A DNA stretch of 64,000 nt from Apiospora phragmitis (taxonomy: Eukaryota; Ascomycota; Sordariomycetes; Amphisphaeriales; Apiosporaceae): assembly GCA_038363925.1 (NCBI GenBank), contig JAQQWL010000005.1, positions 2,418,001-2,482,000 on the forward strand, read 5' to 3'. The notes beneath the pieces were generated by a model. It saw only the letters and a program-made list of their open reading frames with translations, was not told where the DNA came from and ran no database searches. Numbering within the stretch: the stretch's first letter is position 1; each line of letters begins with the position of its first letter. Position numbers and translations under genes: made by a program. Positions 44,513 through 56,858 of the stretch are shown in pieces.

Positions 44513-47500
44513 GGTGACTTGTTTGGAAGATGTTTCAACGATCTCAGGTCTACTTTGGAGCAGCAAGACAATGGGTGGTGGTTCAAGCAGAAACGCAGGC
44601 ACGTCAAAAGATCAGCTGGAGAACGGCGCCCCGTTTGCTTATATTCTCTGTCCAGTGGCAAGCAAGCAAAGAGAGCGATGGATGGGTCGGGGTTTTGATG
44701 GACAGACAGGGCACCAAGGACGAAAGGGGGGCGGTTGTACTCTGTGGGTTCTGTCTTCTGCCGTGTACTTGCCCATGTGAAGTGCCGGATCCGAGTTTAC
44801 GCGCATCCATCAATTGATATCTGCCCGCGGGAGAACTTGAAATATAGCACGGGTATACTCTAAATCCCTCGAGGTATATACGTAGTACTGGACAAGGATA
44901 TAGTTGAAACACGTAGAGAAGAGGTAGAAGAGCGTGGAACAAGGCAGAGAGGTACCTGAAGATAGCGCAGTACCTGCCCTGAACCTGAGCTGTCTATCTG
45001 GGGATTAAGGTTGCCGTCCGTCTTTCTAGACCAGACCAGGGTGGGTGTCAGTGAAAAAAAGCAGGGTCGGTTGTCGGACCAGTAGCGACTACAACCAAGG
45101 CAGTGCGCCAAACAGCTAAGACCAAGCCTGAGTGGGGATCCAATCCAAGCCACATGCGACTTCCAAATAGACAACGACGGTTAATGGAACATCGGGATGC
45201 ATGCCCTGTAATCCAGACCCGGCCGTTGTTAGCCACGGTGTGCCCATGGCGCGATGTGGCCCTTCTCAGCCGCAACCACTCCTGCTACTCCTCCTCCTCC
45301 TACAGCTTGCGACTTGTGCGGCTGGCTGGTTGGCCGCTCCAAAGAAACCAACGAGATAACTGTTCTTTCTGGGGGATAAAATAAATCCAGTAGATACTCC
45401 CATTTTGCTGGAATGATCGACCACTCGTCTATCATCATTTTGGTGTTCATTGATTGGGCCAATGATCTGGAAGCTGACTCATCTAGGCCTCGTGCTTCCA
45501 CCTTCAACAACACAGCTCTGCTTGATCCCTACCGCAGCTCAGAGACGCGCACCGCAGTTTCTATAGTCCCTCCGTTTTCAGTACGGTCCGTGAGTATACC
45601 GTTGCGAGTCGGCATTTCGAAGTTTAGTGTGTGCTGCTATCGAATGTAAAGACTAAGCACTGTGTAAGATATCATTCCCCTGGTCGAGTCAGAAGAAGGG
45701 CTGGGCTGGCATTTGAGAAACGGTGTAGGTTTTAGAAGCCGGTACTGGTGATCGTCCTTGTCGCACATACGTTCTTTCTGCCGTCGAGGTATCCGGGGCT
45801 TGTAGGAGAACGCCCTCATCCATTCCAAGCACAGTCTTCGGGCTGGGTGAGTGGTCAAGGCAGTGCTGCTTACGTTCGCTGCCTAGGTCAGCCGCGCCCT
45901 GAAGATGACACCTATGGCGTGGAGATGTCTGTTCAGATACATGTAAGTAATATGCCGTGAGTAATGTTTACACTTAGTTTCCGCCGACCTCTTGGTGATC
46001 CTCCGTCATTTTTGGAGGCGTGTCCGTGATGAACTCCGGAAAGGGGGTAGAATACTTAGCTTGGAAGTGCTGGGACGAGCCCTCCCTTACGGGAAATGGC
46101 ACATCCTCAAATCCGATCCTTGATTCGCCATTGTTTCTGTAAACAATTAGAGCGGCTACAACGTATTTCTAAACCCTGCATCCTATCTGGTACTCTTGCG
46201 GCATCTACTACGGCCACCCCTTATCCAGCAAGGCTGAGATCCACACAACTCGAAGCAATAAGGATCGAATAGGTACGTGATCCCATAAAATAGCAGGCGC
46301 ATAGTTGCATAGCTGCGTAGTGATTCCGTTGGGGGTCATCCATCATCTTTAACAGGTTCTCGATTTTATTGATGTTCCCCCCTTATATCTCACTTAGCTA
46401 GCATGAGGCAAAGAAGTCAAGCTTGGATTGTGCTGGGAACGGCTTACGCATTTTGATCTATCGCTGGGTCTTGTTGGCAAGCTTTTCCATGTGGTTAGAC
46501 ATCTTCAAGGTGTTCCAAAAGCCACCCTGAAGTTTACGGGCAATACTCACAGTTTGGTGTCGGCCCATCCCTCTATAAGCTAGGATGGTTCGATGCGTGA
46601 ATACCTTACCTACCGATAAAGACTGAACGTGACCTGTTGTATATTCGTCGTGATGGTAGTTTCACGAGTAAGTCTGTTCTAGGAATCCCGACGTCCAAAT
46701 AGGGGCTATCTATTGAGCGATGCTCGCCGTCTAGAAAAGGTGAAGATATCGTACGGAGTCCGTATTTCCCCTATTCTTCTTGGGTACGTACTCGAGCTGA
46801 TGTGTCCAACGTAATGGAGCTTGGCAGCACAATCTGAAGCCTACCTGTTGTGTGCTCCATGCTGGATGACTACACGATGAATCGATGTTTGTTCGTTTGT
46901 CCAAGGGCACCTGGAGGCTAGGGGTCGTCTTATCGCGTCACACATAGTCAAATGGATGGAAAGCAAATCCAACCACGCTTTGAGGAAACTCTCCAGTCTG
47001 ATGCAGTTTCAACTCAAACAAGAACCCACTGGGCGTCTTCCGTACCTGCTCTCTTCTCAGCGTCCCCCCACAAACAAAGGGCAAGAGCAAAAGGCATCTG
47101 TGGTCTATTCGTAAGTTTTAAAGGATTCAGTGTGGGCAGGTGCGCGCCGAATAATCGGATTGGGTGTTTCGCGTTGGTTTCCTTCCTTCCTTACTACCTA
47201 CAATTTGCTACAGGCCCTACATCTCCAGGCATTGATAATGTTCTTTCGCGTTTCCCGAGTCAACAGCTCAGCTAGCTAGGTTCTTACTCCATCGTCCTCG
47301 CCATACAGGTCCCTTCACTGCACTCACGGTTCAGCCATCTACTTTTTAGGAAGGAGGGCATATGTTCCATACGGGCAAGAAGTCTCCTCGTCTTGGACCT
47401 GACCGTCTTGGACCTGAAGATACCATACATCATTCCATTGGGCATCTGTAACCTTCTTGGTCCCCAGGCTACGACCATCGTCAGCAATTCACCGACGCTG

Positions 47501-47675
47501 CTGCCAGCCAACCCCGTAAGTATGCCCATTCCAGCCAAACTACCTCGAATCATTTGTTCATCCCAGATATTTCAATTGCAGGCACAATCTGTTTGAGACC
47601 ACTCGCTTGACTCTTGTGTCTTCATTGCCCGCCCCACCAGTTTGTTCCTTGACACCAGGAAAGCTCAAGGCAGTC
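44513..47675. other. Divergent gene-free region, about 3.2 kb
   Basis: Separates kapC (-) from the protein at 47676 (+). No recognisable coding sequence. Contains a 13-bp near-palindrome TACGGAGTCCGTA at 46752-46764, related to the TACGGAGTA motif. Long leaders are common for fungal regulators, so part is probably kapC 5' UTR and promoter. Confidence 0.45.
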
Positions 47676-49021
47676 ATGGATACATCAAAGCAACCACACC
47701 AGGACGCCCATGTCTACACTACTGTGGGCTCCATTTACAACCCAAGTGCAGCACCGCTCCAGCCTCCCACCCGACGAGGTAGGCCCGTCAAGTGGCCACC
47801 GTACAACGAACTGGCCAACACCAAGTCTTCCCTCTCTGGTCTATCCCTCGCACATCAGACGCGATCCCCATCCAACACTGCTCCTGCTAGCAATCTGCTA
47901 CATTACTCTCCTCTACAGCAGAACTCGGAGCGAGCTATCAGTCCCATGACTAGCGCCTCGGACACTTTTGCTAGGATGTCTGTCACTGGTAGCCATGGAA
48001 GCAGAGAGCTGGAGGACGACGAAGATGACGCCGGCGAGGGGGCTGAGAAGCTGAAGGTCATGTCCGTCAAGACTCTGACAAATCTGGCTTCCTATCCAAA
48101 CCCTATGCAGAGGCAGGCTCAGAAGGTACTTTCACGAGCACGTCCAACAGCCAACACTTTGGCCACACTACGAGGGGCTCGATCCGATCCCGTGTCTGTT
48201 GCCGGACTTCTTCAGTCAGACGGCACCAGCGAGTACTCGTATAAGCCTATAACACGGCCCACGTTTGACTCGATACTTTCAAAGGGACCAGGAGCCCCAC
48301 AGCCGTTGACAGCCGGGCCCCCAGGTCCTCGCCGATTCAAGTCTTCGGCCAACGAACAAACCTCCGGTCAAGTAGCCTCGGCATACCAGCAACCGCAGAC
48401 ACAGATTGGAAGTATTGCCACTTCACAGATTGCCGGTCATCGACACTTGAACCCTTGGGGCAACGACAACTTTACCCCGTCCCCAGAAACGATGTCGCGG
48501 TCTCGGTCAAGGCGGCCATAAAAGAGACAGAACGTCGCAAGATCACTGACACCTTGACTGCCCAAGAAGCGGCAAAGTACTACATCCACAATCTTCCATC
48601 GGATTTCGACTACTTGACCAAGGCCATTGCTCCCGACTGGCAGAATGATTCCCTTCTGAACCGATTTGGCCAGTCTAAGAGACGTTCAAAGATACGTTCC
48701 CCGGAGGAAATCGAGGCACACCGAGCTAAGATCGACGAGATCTGGTATGCCGGTAGTGACATGATGAGCAAAAGTGTGACCGAGGCTCGCCTTGAGAAGA
48801 ATCGCAAAGACCTTGAGCGAACCATTGGAATCCAAAGTGGACCATTCAAAAAAGGCAGAACATACTACCCTAAGCTCAAAATCGAGGAGGCAAACCGCAT
48901 TCCAGCGAGCGAGCACTCGGTACCTCTCATCAGCATGGCTTACCAGACCCTTCTAAACCATCCCGAGTTCAACAAAAACTCAAAACTTCCCAGATTCCCT
49001 GACTTTCCTACCTACAAGTGA
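47676..49021 (+). CDS. Unrecognised fungal protein, frameshifted
   Basis: Single reading from the ATG at 47676 (MDTSKQPHQD). The N-terminal two thirds are low complexity (Ser/Pro/Thr/Gln), with one short ordered-looking stretch, PPTRRGRPVKWPPYNELA, and an acidic patch (LEDDEDDAGEG). The C-terminal ~190 residues look folded and charged: TERRKITDTLTAQEAAKYYI, NRFGQSKRRSKIRSPEEIEAHRAKIDEIWYAG, ending FPDFPTYK. The two parts are in different frames. One extra C in CCCC at 48475-48478 joins NDNFTP to VPRNDVAVSVKAAIKE, giving about 448 residues. I do not recognise the family. The extended helical C-terminus and disordered start would suit a scaffold or regulatory protein, but no function is assigned. 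Confidence 0.65.
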
Positions 49022-51304
49022 TAACTGCGTACACTGTCGGTGGTTTGCCGCATGCCTGGGCGGTAATCCCTTACGCAGGCTGGATGAGACTCAGAATACA
49101 GTGTTGGAACAACGCAGAACTGAATTTCGCGACTCAATATTTGGAGATGGAGAATCGTTTTGGCCAACGCGGTGCTGTGTTGGCTTGATTGCCCTTGGTC
49201 TAATTCTTGGAACACGCTTCCTTTTCACGTCTCTCATGGCGAACAACAGCGATGGCCTGTTGCCTCATTTCACGTTGTATTGGTCACGATACCTTCACAA
49301 GCTCATGTGAAAGTCACAGTACCTAGCCGACATAGCGGTCGAATCTTCCAAGGAACTCACAGCATACAGATCTTATACATCAAATCCAGGATGCTTTCTC
49401 TCGGGAAACCAGTATCCTGAAAAAAAATCAGTTGTAAGATTGGTACCTATAGATGGATCAGGACCAATGTATCGGAGTCCATGGCTAAGGGAGCTACAAG
49501 TGGTCAGAGGGGCCAAGAATGAGGCAGAGCTTCGGGAAGCATTTTTGCAGTATTTCTTCATTAGTTCAGTACTAATAGACTGAATGTGTCTCTTGGAAAA
49601 GTTTGATGTGCATAAGTCTTTTGTCCCATGTTGAACGAGCCATACATGCTTTCGACTCACCGGTTTCTCATGAAGTAATTTGGCAGGCACATTATTGACC
49701 AAAACTTTCCGCTTGAACATGGCACTTCTTGTTTCTGGTGAGTGATGGATGGTGTGATGTATGTTCTGTGCGGATGAAATCTTCCCATTGGCAGGCGGCG
49801 AGTTGAAATTGAATATGGTAGTGCCGGAACACGGAAAAGAGTCAGTTGTGTAAAGGAGCCCACAGCTCTGCAATGTCGACTCATTTGCATGAACGAGAAC
49901 GGGTAACTTAATGATGGAGAAAAGTCATATCCTCTTGGTCTTCGCTGTCGCTATTGCCAACAGCAACTGCAAGATGAGCGGATTCAACTCGACATCGCTG
50001 ATGCTGGTGGTAGCATCGTATAAGAACAAACCATCGTGGCATCGGGGTTATCCCTGATCTGCCTCAGCCCTGGCTCGGCAAACGGCCTTCGCAGCTTTGT
50101 TGGCGGTTTTCGTCCGTGACACATCCCGGAGCCCACAAGCCGCAGCAAGCAGGACAAGACCTATTGGACGGCAAAATGTACCTATTTAATACGGTCGGGC
50201 TGGCGTGGGCCAAACCATTGGATGCAAGCAGCTCGGCTCGTCACCCATTCCGAGCGGAAACCGACACCACCACGGGAACGACCAGCACGACACTGTCGTT
50301 CATACCACTGCGAATGCCTGCTTTGTTCCAAGCCTGGGCCAAAACTCCGATTCAACCTGGAGCGTCTCTCAGTCCCGGCATAGCAATACCTAGTAGATAG
50401 CTAGGTAGGGTACACACGGGAGAGCATCATGAACACAGACAGATAAAGTTGGACTCGCCAGAGTTTTTATTTCGTATCTACTACAGGATATGGATCTCTT
50501 CATCCATACCTCGGATCCTGACGAAATACAATAATTCAACACAAGCTAGCAACGCCCTATTGCTAGTTGGATCCCCCCTTACACCAGCATCTTAACAGTG
50601 ACACAAAAATAACACAACTTCTTCAAGAATCGGTTCCAATGATAAATCTTCTTCCAACGACAACACAGAGAGACCAATCATGCTTTGATTTTAATAACCC
50701 ATCACCAAAAAAAGTAGCTCTGCTTCCCCAAGCTCGTCCAACTCTCGCGTGGCTTTCTATTTGTTTTGCTCGCCTGCCAAACAGATTTTGGGTTTCGCAT
50801 TTCACCAAAGCAGCCACAAAGTAAAATCCTAATTTGTGGAGGTTTTCATCAGAAGGAAGACAAGCGGTGGAACAAGAAAGATAGAACAATAAAGGAAAAC
50901 GGAATGCGGCCGTCGTAGGACCTCGTGATCTGCGTCCCAGCAGTTTGTGACTGTCTAAGACATGAAAAAAGGGGATGGAAAGGAAATGGTATCGTGTCGC
51001 CAAAAACCGCCTCCCTGGGTATGTAGGTGGCATTAGATAAAAGCCTTCCAACAGCTCTCAATATGGGTTGAGCATAGGAAGAAGGCTGCTCGCCCTAGAC
51101 GGCAAACTCGTCCACAATAAGGCGCGACTAAAAAGTCAGAAGAAGGACTGAAGGGGGTATGAGTTGTGAAGGACTAGAACCGGAAATGACAAGGGCCGAG
51201 GGTCGTAAGAACGTGCGGGTGCGTCTGATAATCATCTCAGAGTACAGTGCTCTCCAGAGCAAAGAAAAAAGCTCGCGCAAGCAACATCAGTTCTTCGTAA
51301 GACC
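49022..51304. other. Convergent intergenic region, about 2.3 kb
   Basis: No recognisable gene. A 166-codon minus-strand frame at 49373-49873 has no domain or homologue I know and mixed composition. The 3' UTRs of both flanking genes lie here. Confidence 0.4.
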
Positions 51305-53064
51305 CTATCGACGACGGACCGAAGGCTGGTTCTGCTTGAGCCGGCTCGTTCTCCAGCCCTCGTACCATTGCTCCCGGCTAAGCTCCCGGAGCTCGCCACG
51401 CCAATCGCCAAAGACGGCATCCTTGAGCTTAGTAAAGTCGCAGTGCTCCTCGTTGTACGGATCGGCGAAACCCCACGGGAAGCTTCGTCCAATGACACCA
51501 GGCTCGTAAAGGTCAGGACTGATGATGGACATGGGGAGTATTCCAACTTCATCGCTTTCTTCCACTGACGGCTTACTCCGGTGTCCCGAGGCAGTAGAGC
51601 GTCGCTTCGGGTTGGGGGAGACGTGCTGCCCTGAATGGGGAGGCCATCCTCATTTTCACCCTCGTCACTCTCGGCTTCATTCGACGTCTTGTCGTCGTAA
51701 GCATCCTCGGCATCCTCGTCTTCATCGCCCTCGTCGATTCTGCTAGAATCCGGCGTGTCGTCGTTGTCAGCCTCCAGACCAAGTGCCTCCAGAGGGTCCA
51801 TGTTGGATTTCTTCAGGCTCGCCATAACGGTCTTTTTGAGTACAGTCATGTGAGCTGCTGTGATGGTATCGGCCTTGGATATCACCGGGATGATGGTAGT
51901 CTTGCCCTGTAGGATCCGCATGACCTGAAGATCCAAGTCTTCATCAAGTCCGCCAACAATGCGCGAGGCATCTCCATGCTTCCCGCCGTGGCCATTGAAG
52001 GTCGACGTGGACTTGGCAGCAGTTTCAATGTTGCGGTCCAGCCTTGTGGGGTCAAGGATAAGAAAGACAGCGTGGATGTGCGTATCCTGTACGCCAGGCG
52101 ATCTGACCACCTTCATCTCTTCAGCAAAAGTCTCCTCGAATTTACTCTCCATGAACGCAGACATCTCCCTCAGCTGTAGATCAACCACGTTCTTCTCTAG
52201 ACCCTTGGAATCCCATAGTGTTAAACCAACTCGTTCTCCGTCTATTTCGCTCTCGACATAGTGAGGGACAAAATTGCCCGATGAGGCACCTTTAGCAACG
52301 AACTCCTCGTCGATTTCGGTTGCTCGCTGCGAGCGTTTCTTGGGTGGTAGAGCCAGGGCGGTTTTGAGAAATTCTAGAAACGACGTCTTTCCAGAGCCCC
52401 GTGTCCCAACAATCAAGATGCTAGAATATGATGTTAGCCAAATGAAAACGGTGAACACGGCATTGCCCAGTTCGAGTGTGACGCAGACGAAGTGGGCTTC
52501 GGCTTACTTGAAAGGCGTAGGATCTTTCCGTCTACGAACTCGTCTGGGACTGTTGATCGTGCTGATGGCGCTGCTGGCATAGCTGTACCGGCCACGATGA
52601 GTCATGCTCTCCGTCCGGGCATATGGATCGACATAGTTGTTGTTGGCAGGTATCGGCGGCACCGGAGGTGCTGCCGAGGAGATGGAGGGACGGCCGGGGT
52701 CCATTGATGATCGACCGGAGGCAGGATATTGGTGTCGGAGTTGCTGCTGGTACTGTGAGGTAGGATGATAGGAGTGTGGATGTTGGTGTTCTGCCCGACC
52801 AGAGACTATGGCGAGAGAGTCTGGGCGCATGTCACCTCCGAATGATTGTAGTGCGGGAGGCTGTGCACCATTGTAGATATCGGGAAGGCGAGGTGGGGAC
52901 TTGGGAATGGCTTCCCTTTGCTGCTGGTCCTTCTGATGCTGTTTCCGTCCTCCCTTGCCAAGGTCACCGGATTTGCTACGACGGAGTAGCATTCCGAAAC
53001 TGGAGCGGCGAGGCGGCTCGCTCATAGTTATAGTCTGTTGGGGTGGTGTAGGTTGTGGGGGCAT
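51305..53064 (-). CDS. aspE: Group-5 septin (AspE type), frameshifted
   Basis: Exons 53064-52508 and 52420-51305, with an 87-nt intron (GTAAGC...TTCTAG) that completes the Asn of PFNILIVG. The N-terminal 185 residues are disordered (Pro/Gln/Ser-rich, SFGMLLRRSKS). The GTPase domain has a P-loop GTRGSGKT (about 191-198), the switch-like YVESEIDGERVGLTLWDSKG, ESKFEETF, RDTHIH-type VQDTHIHAVFLILDP and VISKADTIT (the AKAD-like G4 motif). A long acidic insertion follows. The frame then breaks. One extra G in GGG (plus strand CCC, 51585-51587) restores SVEESDEVGILPMSIISPDL...GRSFPWGFADPYNEEHCDF...WYEGWRTSRL, the typical AspE tail. Repaired length is about 557 residues. Group-5 septins are absent from yeasts and associate with hyphal septa in filamentous fungi. 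An alternative start is the Met at 53025. Confidence 0.87.
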
Positions 53065-56000
53065 GAACCCGTAAGTTTCAGCCCAGAAGCAACGTTCGGT
53101 CCTTGGTGATTTTCGAGGAAAGTCGCTCGCGTAGGGCTGCCTACTTCCGGTCTATTGCACTGTGCTGACGTAGAAGCCGCTTAGCTGCAGGAGAGCACGT
53201 TGGCGAAGGATTGATCCAGTACAATCACCGATGTTTTCAGATAGTGACGAAATAGCGTGGGGGATCGCAACTCTCTTCCTCAAGCATAAACCATGAACGA
53301 ACGTGTCTTAGTTTCCTTCCTTTGTACCTTTTCCGTTTGCCCAAATCCCTGTTGGTGCTTTGTCAGGGCTCGTGGGTTATGCAAGAGTGTTCCAAAACGA
53401 GACAGCCCAGCTGATGACTTGCCGAAAGTCTAAAATCTGCTCGGTGAGGGTGTTTTGAGGGCAATGGCAAGCAGTGATCTGAAAGTTCAAGGCCGCCTGC
53501 AACTGATACAAGAAACAGAAACTGTTCACTGGGAGATGTTGGCCTGGCGCAAAGGCAGTCAAAGGTTGACTCGTTAGGTGCTTCAGAAGGCTTCGGTTAT
53601 CGAGCGATGATGCCAACTACTGGAATCAACTTGAAAGTTTGTATGCGGCGGTTTGCGTGAAGCTCGGAAGCCCTGGAATCTGCGTCATGTCAGTCGTTCT
53701 GTCTAAAAACGGTGTTCAACAACGGCAATCCGTGTCGCTGATGCCACACCACTAGTTCGAACGGTTGGGGCAGCTAGTTAATGATTGGTGATCTGGTTGG
53801 ATTGTCTCTCCCCATCCCACTACCGTTGGATCCAGTGGTAAACGGGTTTGTCTCTCTTCTTTTCTTCTCCCGCGCCCACGCCCATTGCGGCCGGTATGCG
53901 CGAGTCTGCAACACGAACACATTCCTCAAGCAGCTCCACTCAGGACAGACGGAAGCGCGATATGCGATCTGCTGCACAGATTGAGTGTCGTGACGCGCAT
54001 ACCCGCGGAACAGTCTACGTTGCTCCTTCTTCTGCGGAGAGAGTGGGATGGTATGTAGCTTTCGGTAGTGGGATGCAGAAAGGCTACGACCACTTTCGCA
54101 TGGCCTTGTCTCTTTCTTGCGCGCATCTCATGTTGGGATGGCACCAAACCTTGGGAGGACTCGCCATGTACATGCCGGGATGAACTTGGCGTGCAGGAGT
54201 CAAATTGGCAAGAGCCACGCGGTGCAGCAGGAAATGCAAACGTAGGGAAAGGAAATCGGGCGAAGCACCAACCTTGAGAGACAGAGCCGCGTTTGCGCAA
54301 CCTGCTGAAAGCCGAGGGAGGGAGTGGGTTGCTGTGAGCGCAGCACCAGCGATAGGCACCGAAGGCAAATGTTGTGACCGTGAGACAACGGCGACGGGCG
54401 TTCGTTTACAACCGCTAGGGTTCGTGTGGGAGATGATCCGACAGATGGGCAGTCGGATTGATAGAGATAAAAAGTCGACGGCGACGACGAGGGGGGGAAA
54501 AGAAACGAACAAATGCAGGTTTCAGATGCAAGCAGTGTTCCTGTCTGCTGCCTATGCAATAATAGCTTTCCGTCCTAACCTTAGCACGGGACCCTAGACT
54601 TGGACTGGGGGGTGTGGACGGGTTGTTTGTAGATTGCGGAGGGCCTACGTTGAATTGGACCGACTGGGACTGGTTAGAACAACAGACAAGCAGTGAGCTT
54701 CTAGATTTAGCCAGCCCACTTACGGTAGTGTCGTAGTAGGCACTCAATGGGCTGATTCAACTCCGTGCGGTCGTAGCCAACGGGTAGAGGGCGAGCGAGC
54801 AGAGGGAGGTAGGTCTGTGTTGCTTGCAACTACTACTCTCTTGCTTTGCTAGCGCAGCTAATTACTCGGGGGAAGAAAACGAATGTAGTGAAGGCAATGT
54901 TGGTTTCGAAGGTCGGGGGGAGCAGCCAGTCTCTCTTGTTTTTTGCTTAGTCTTCGTCACGGAAGTCGTCGGAGGAAGAAAGGAAAGGCGAACGAATGGG
55001 ATTTTCATTCTCATTTCACGAATTCGAGAAAAAGGAGACAAGACTGCATGGAGTACGTATGACTGGGAGCTACGGAGTATGATGATGATCCCAAACAGGC
55101 TTGGCCCAGCTTTCTTTTTGGCGCCCACGTCCCTTCATTGCACGGCTCAGACAATCGATTGGATTGGCAGATTGGACCGTGGAAAATAAGAAATGTTCCG
55201 AGGAACGACATCGTCTGGGGTGTGTGCGTTTGCTTACTGTCTACTGGCACAGAACACCACCACGAACGCGAATGCAATACGACCACTGGCCTGCAAAAGG
55301 ACTGGATATGAAGGGATTGATGAGCGTTGCAATGCAGTCTGCCAGCCACATGCTCGCTAGTATCACCTACGGGACCGTCTGGAGTGCTAGTACTGTTTAC
55401 TTTGGCGCATCCTACTAGTACAGTAGGACAAGCTGGAGGACCATTTTAGAAGTATTCCCACCACGCGACGTTCGCTGCCCTGGTGCCCATCCCTGCCGTC
55501 TAAGTCGTCAGATGTTTCTCCCACAGCCAACCCTATTTCTGCAAATAGTAAACAACGCTGATTAGACTTCGAACTCTCCCGAGGCCCATATGCAAGAGAT
55601 GCCACATGACGAGTGGGCATAATCAATCGCAATACGAATACAGCATCGTCGATTGGATAGAAGGCCGTCGCCAGAGGCTACCAGCTTGTACGAGCACACA
55701 AGCAGCCGACGCTCTCCGCGTTAGCACTGCTGTAGACAGCTACATGTATGTACCCAACCTATCAAAATGATATCCCTGTTAGCCACCACCTGTACACTGT
55801 ACTACAGACTAGAAGGCACACGATTAAAGGAATCTGTCGCCGGTCGAGCCCCTTTTAAAATGGCAGGCCACTGAGATTGGAGGAATCCACCTCTCTGGAG
55901 AGAACCCACGAGGAGCACTGGACCCCTGGTCAATGCCTATGGGAATGGGACTAATCAACGCATCTTATCGATATCCTTGTTTCACGTTTCAGAATTTCCA

Positions 56001-56858
56001 AGCTTTCCCATTCATCAATCAAGAGGATGCGCAGCGGCTGAGAGTCCATCACCCGCCAATCAACATCGATCACATGCGCCGTAAAATACCTAAACATCTT
56101 CTGGGGGGATGAGCAAGAAACAGCCTACCGGCAACAAAAACCAAAATATATTCAAAAGCATCACCGTCACAGATCGGGTCTAGAACGAGAACACTCATTC
56201 AGTGCCAAAGTTTAGGAAGGAAGGGCAATTGAAGGGAGCACACAGACTCCATTTCATCTTACCAGAGAACCCACTCAATTAGGTGATATGGATATTTGAT
56301 GGTACCTGCATTAGCTCCGAATGCAGTTACCGACCTAGACGTCCTTTCTCGGTGGAACCCTCAACGCTACTACTATAAACAGCAAATGGCCCGTAAGCAT
56401 CGCGGGCCAATCTTGTAGGTAGTAGTATGTATGTACATAGATATGAGCGGTGGGCCGACATCCGAAAGGAGCATCGTCTGTGAAGAATAAACGCTCCCTT
56501 CTGGACTGAATTGGCTCAGTGACATATATATGCATGCAAAGAAATCGTTCGTATGCCGATTAAATGAAACTGGCTGCTGGTATATTTCACGGGTAGATCG
56601 TTCTGGCTTGCGACGTGGCAGAACTGCAGCTATCCGTTCAACCAATTCCCGATCCCGGTCCCTGGCCTTGACGCTTGGCCAAGTGCTCGTGTAAGCTGTA
56701 TCGCGATGCGTAAAGGATATCTTACGTTTGAAAACGGATTGCATTTATAGCCATGGCAATTACGTTGATTCTGGATGGTATCATGCTCTATCATCTTATA
56801 TCTACTATTCTATACACGCCCTTGAAAAAAGCAGAAAGAACGCGTTCCAGCACAGGTC
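53065..56858. other. Gene-free region, about 3.8 kb
   Basis: First part is the septin promoter, with the far end being the 3' region of the ABC1-family gene. Contains a TACGGAGTA copy at 55071-55079. Open frames of 100-140 codons on both strands near 53850-55350 lack motifs and conflict with each other. Confidence 0.4.

Noticed and set aside
49373..49873. 166-codon minus-strand frame
   Set aside because: No family features and no codon bias like the neighbouring genes.
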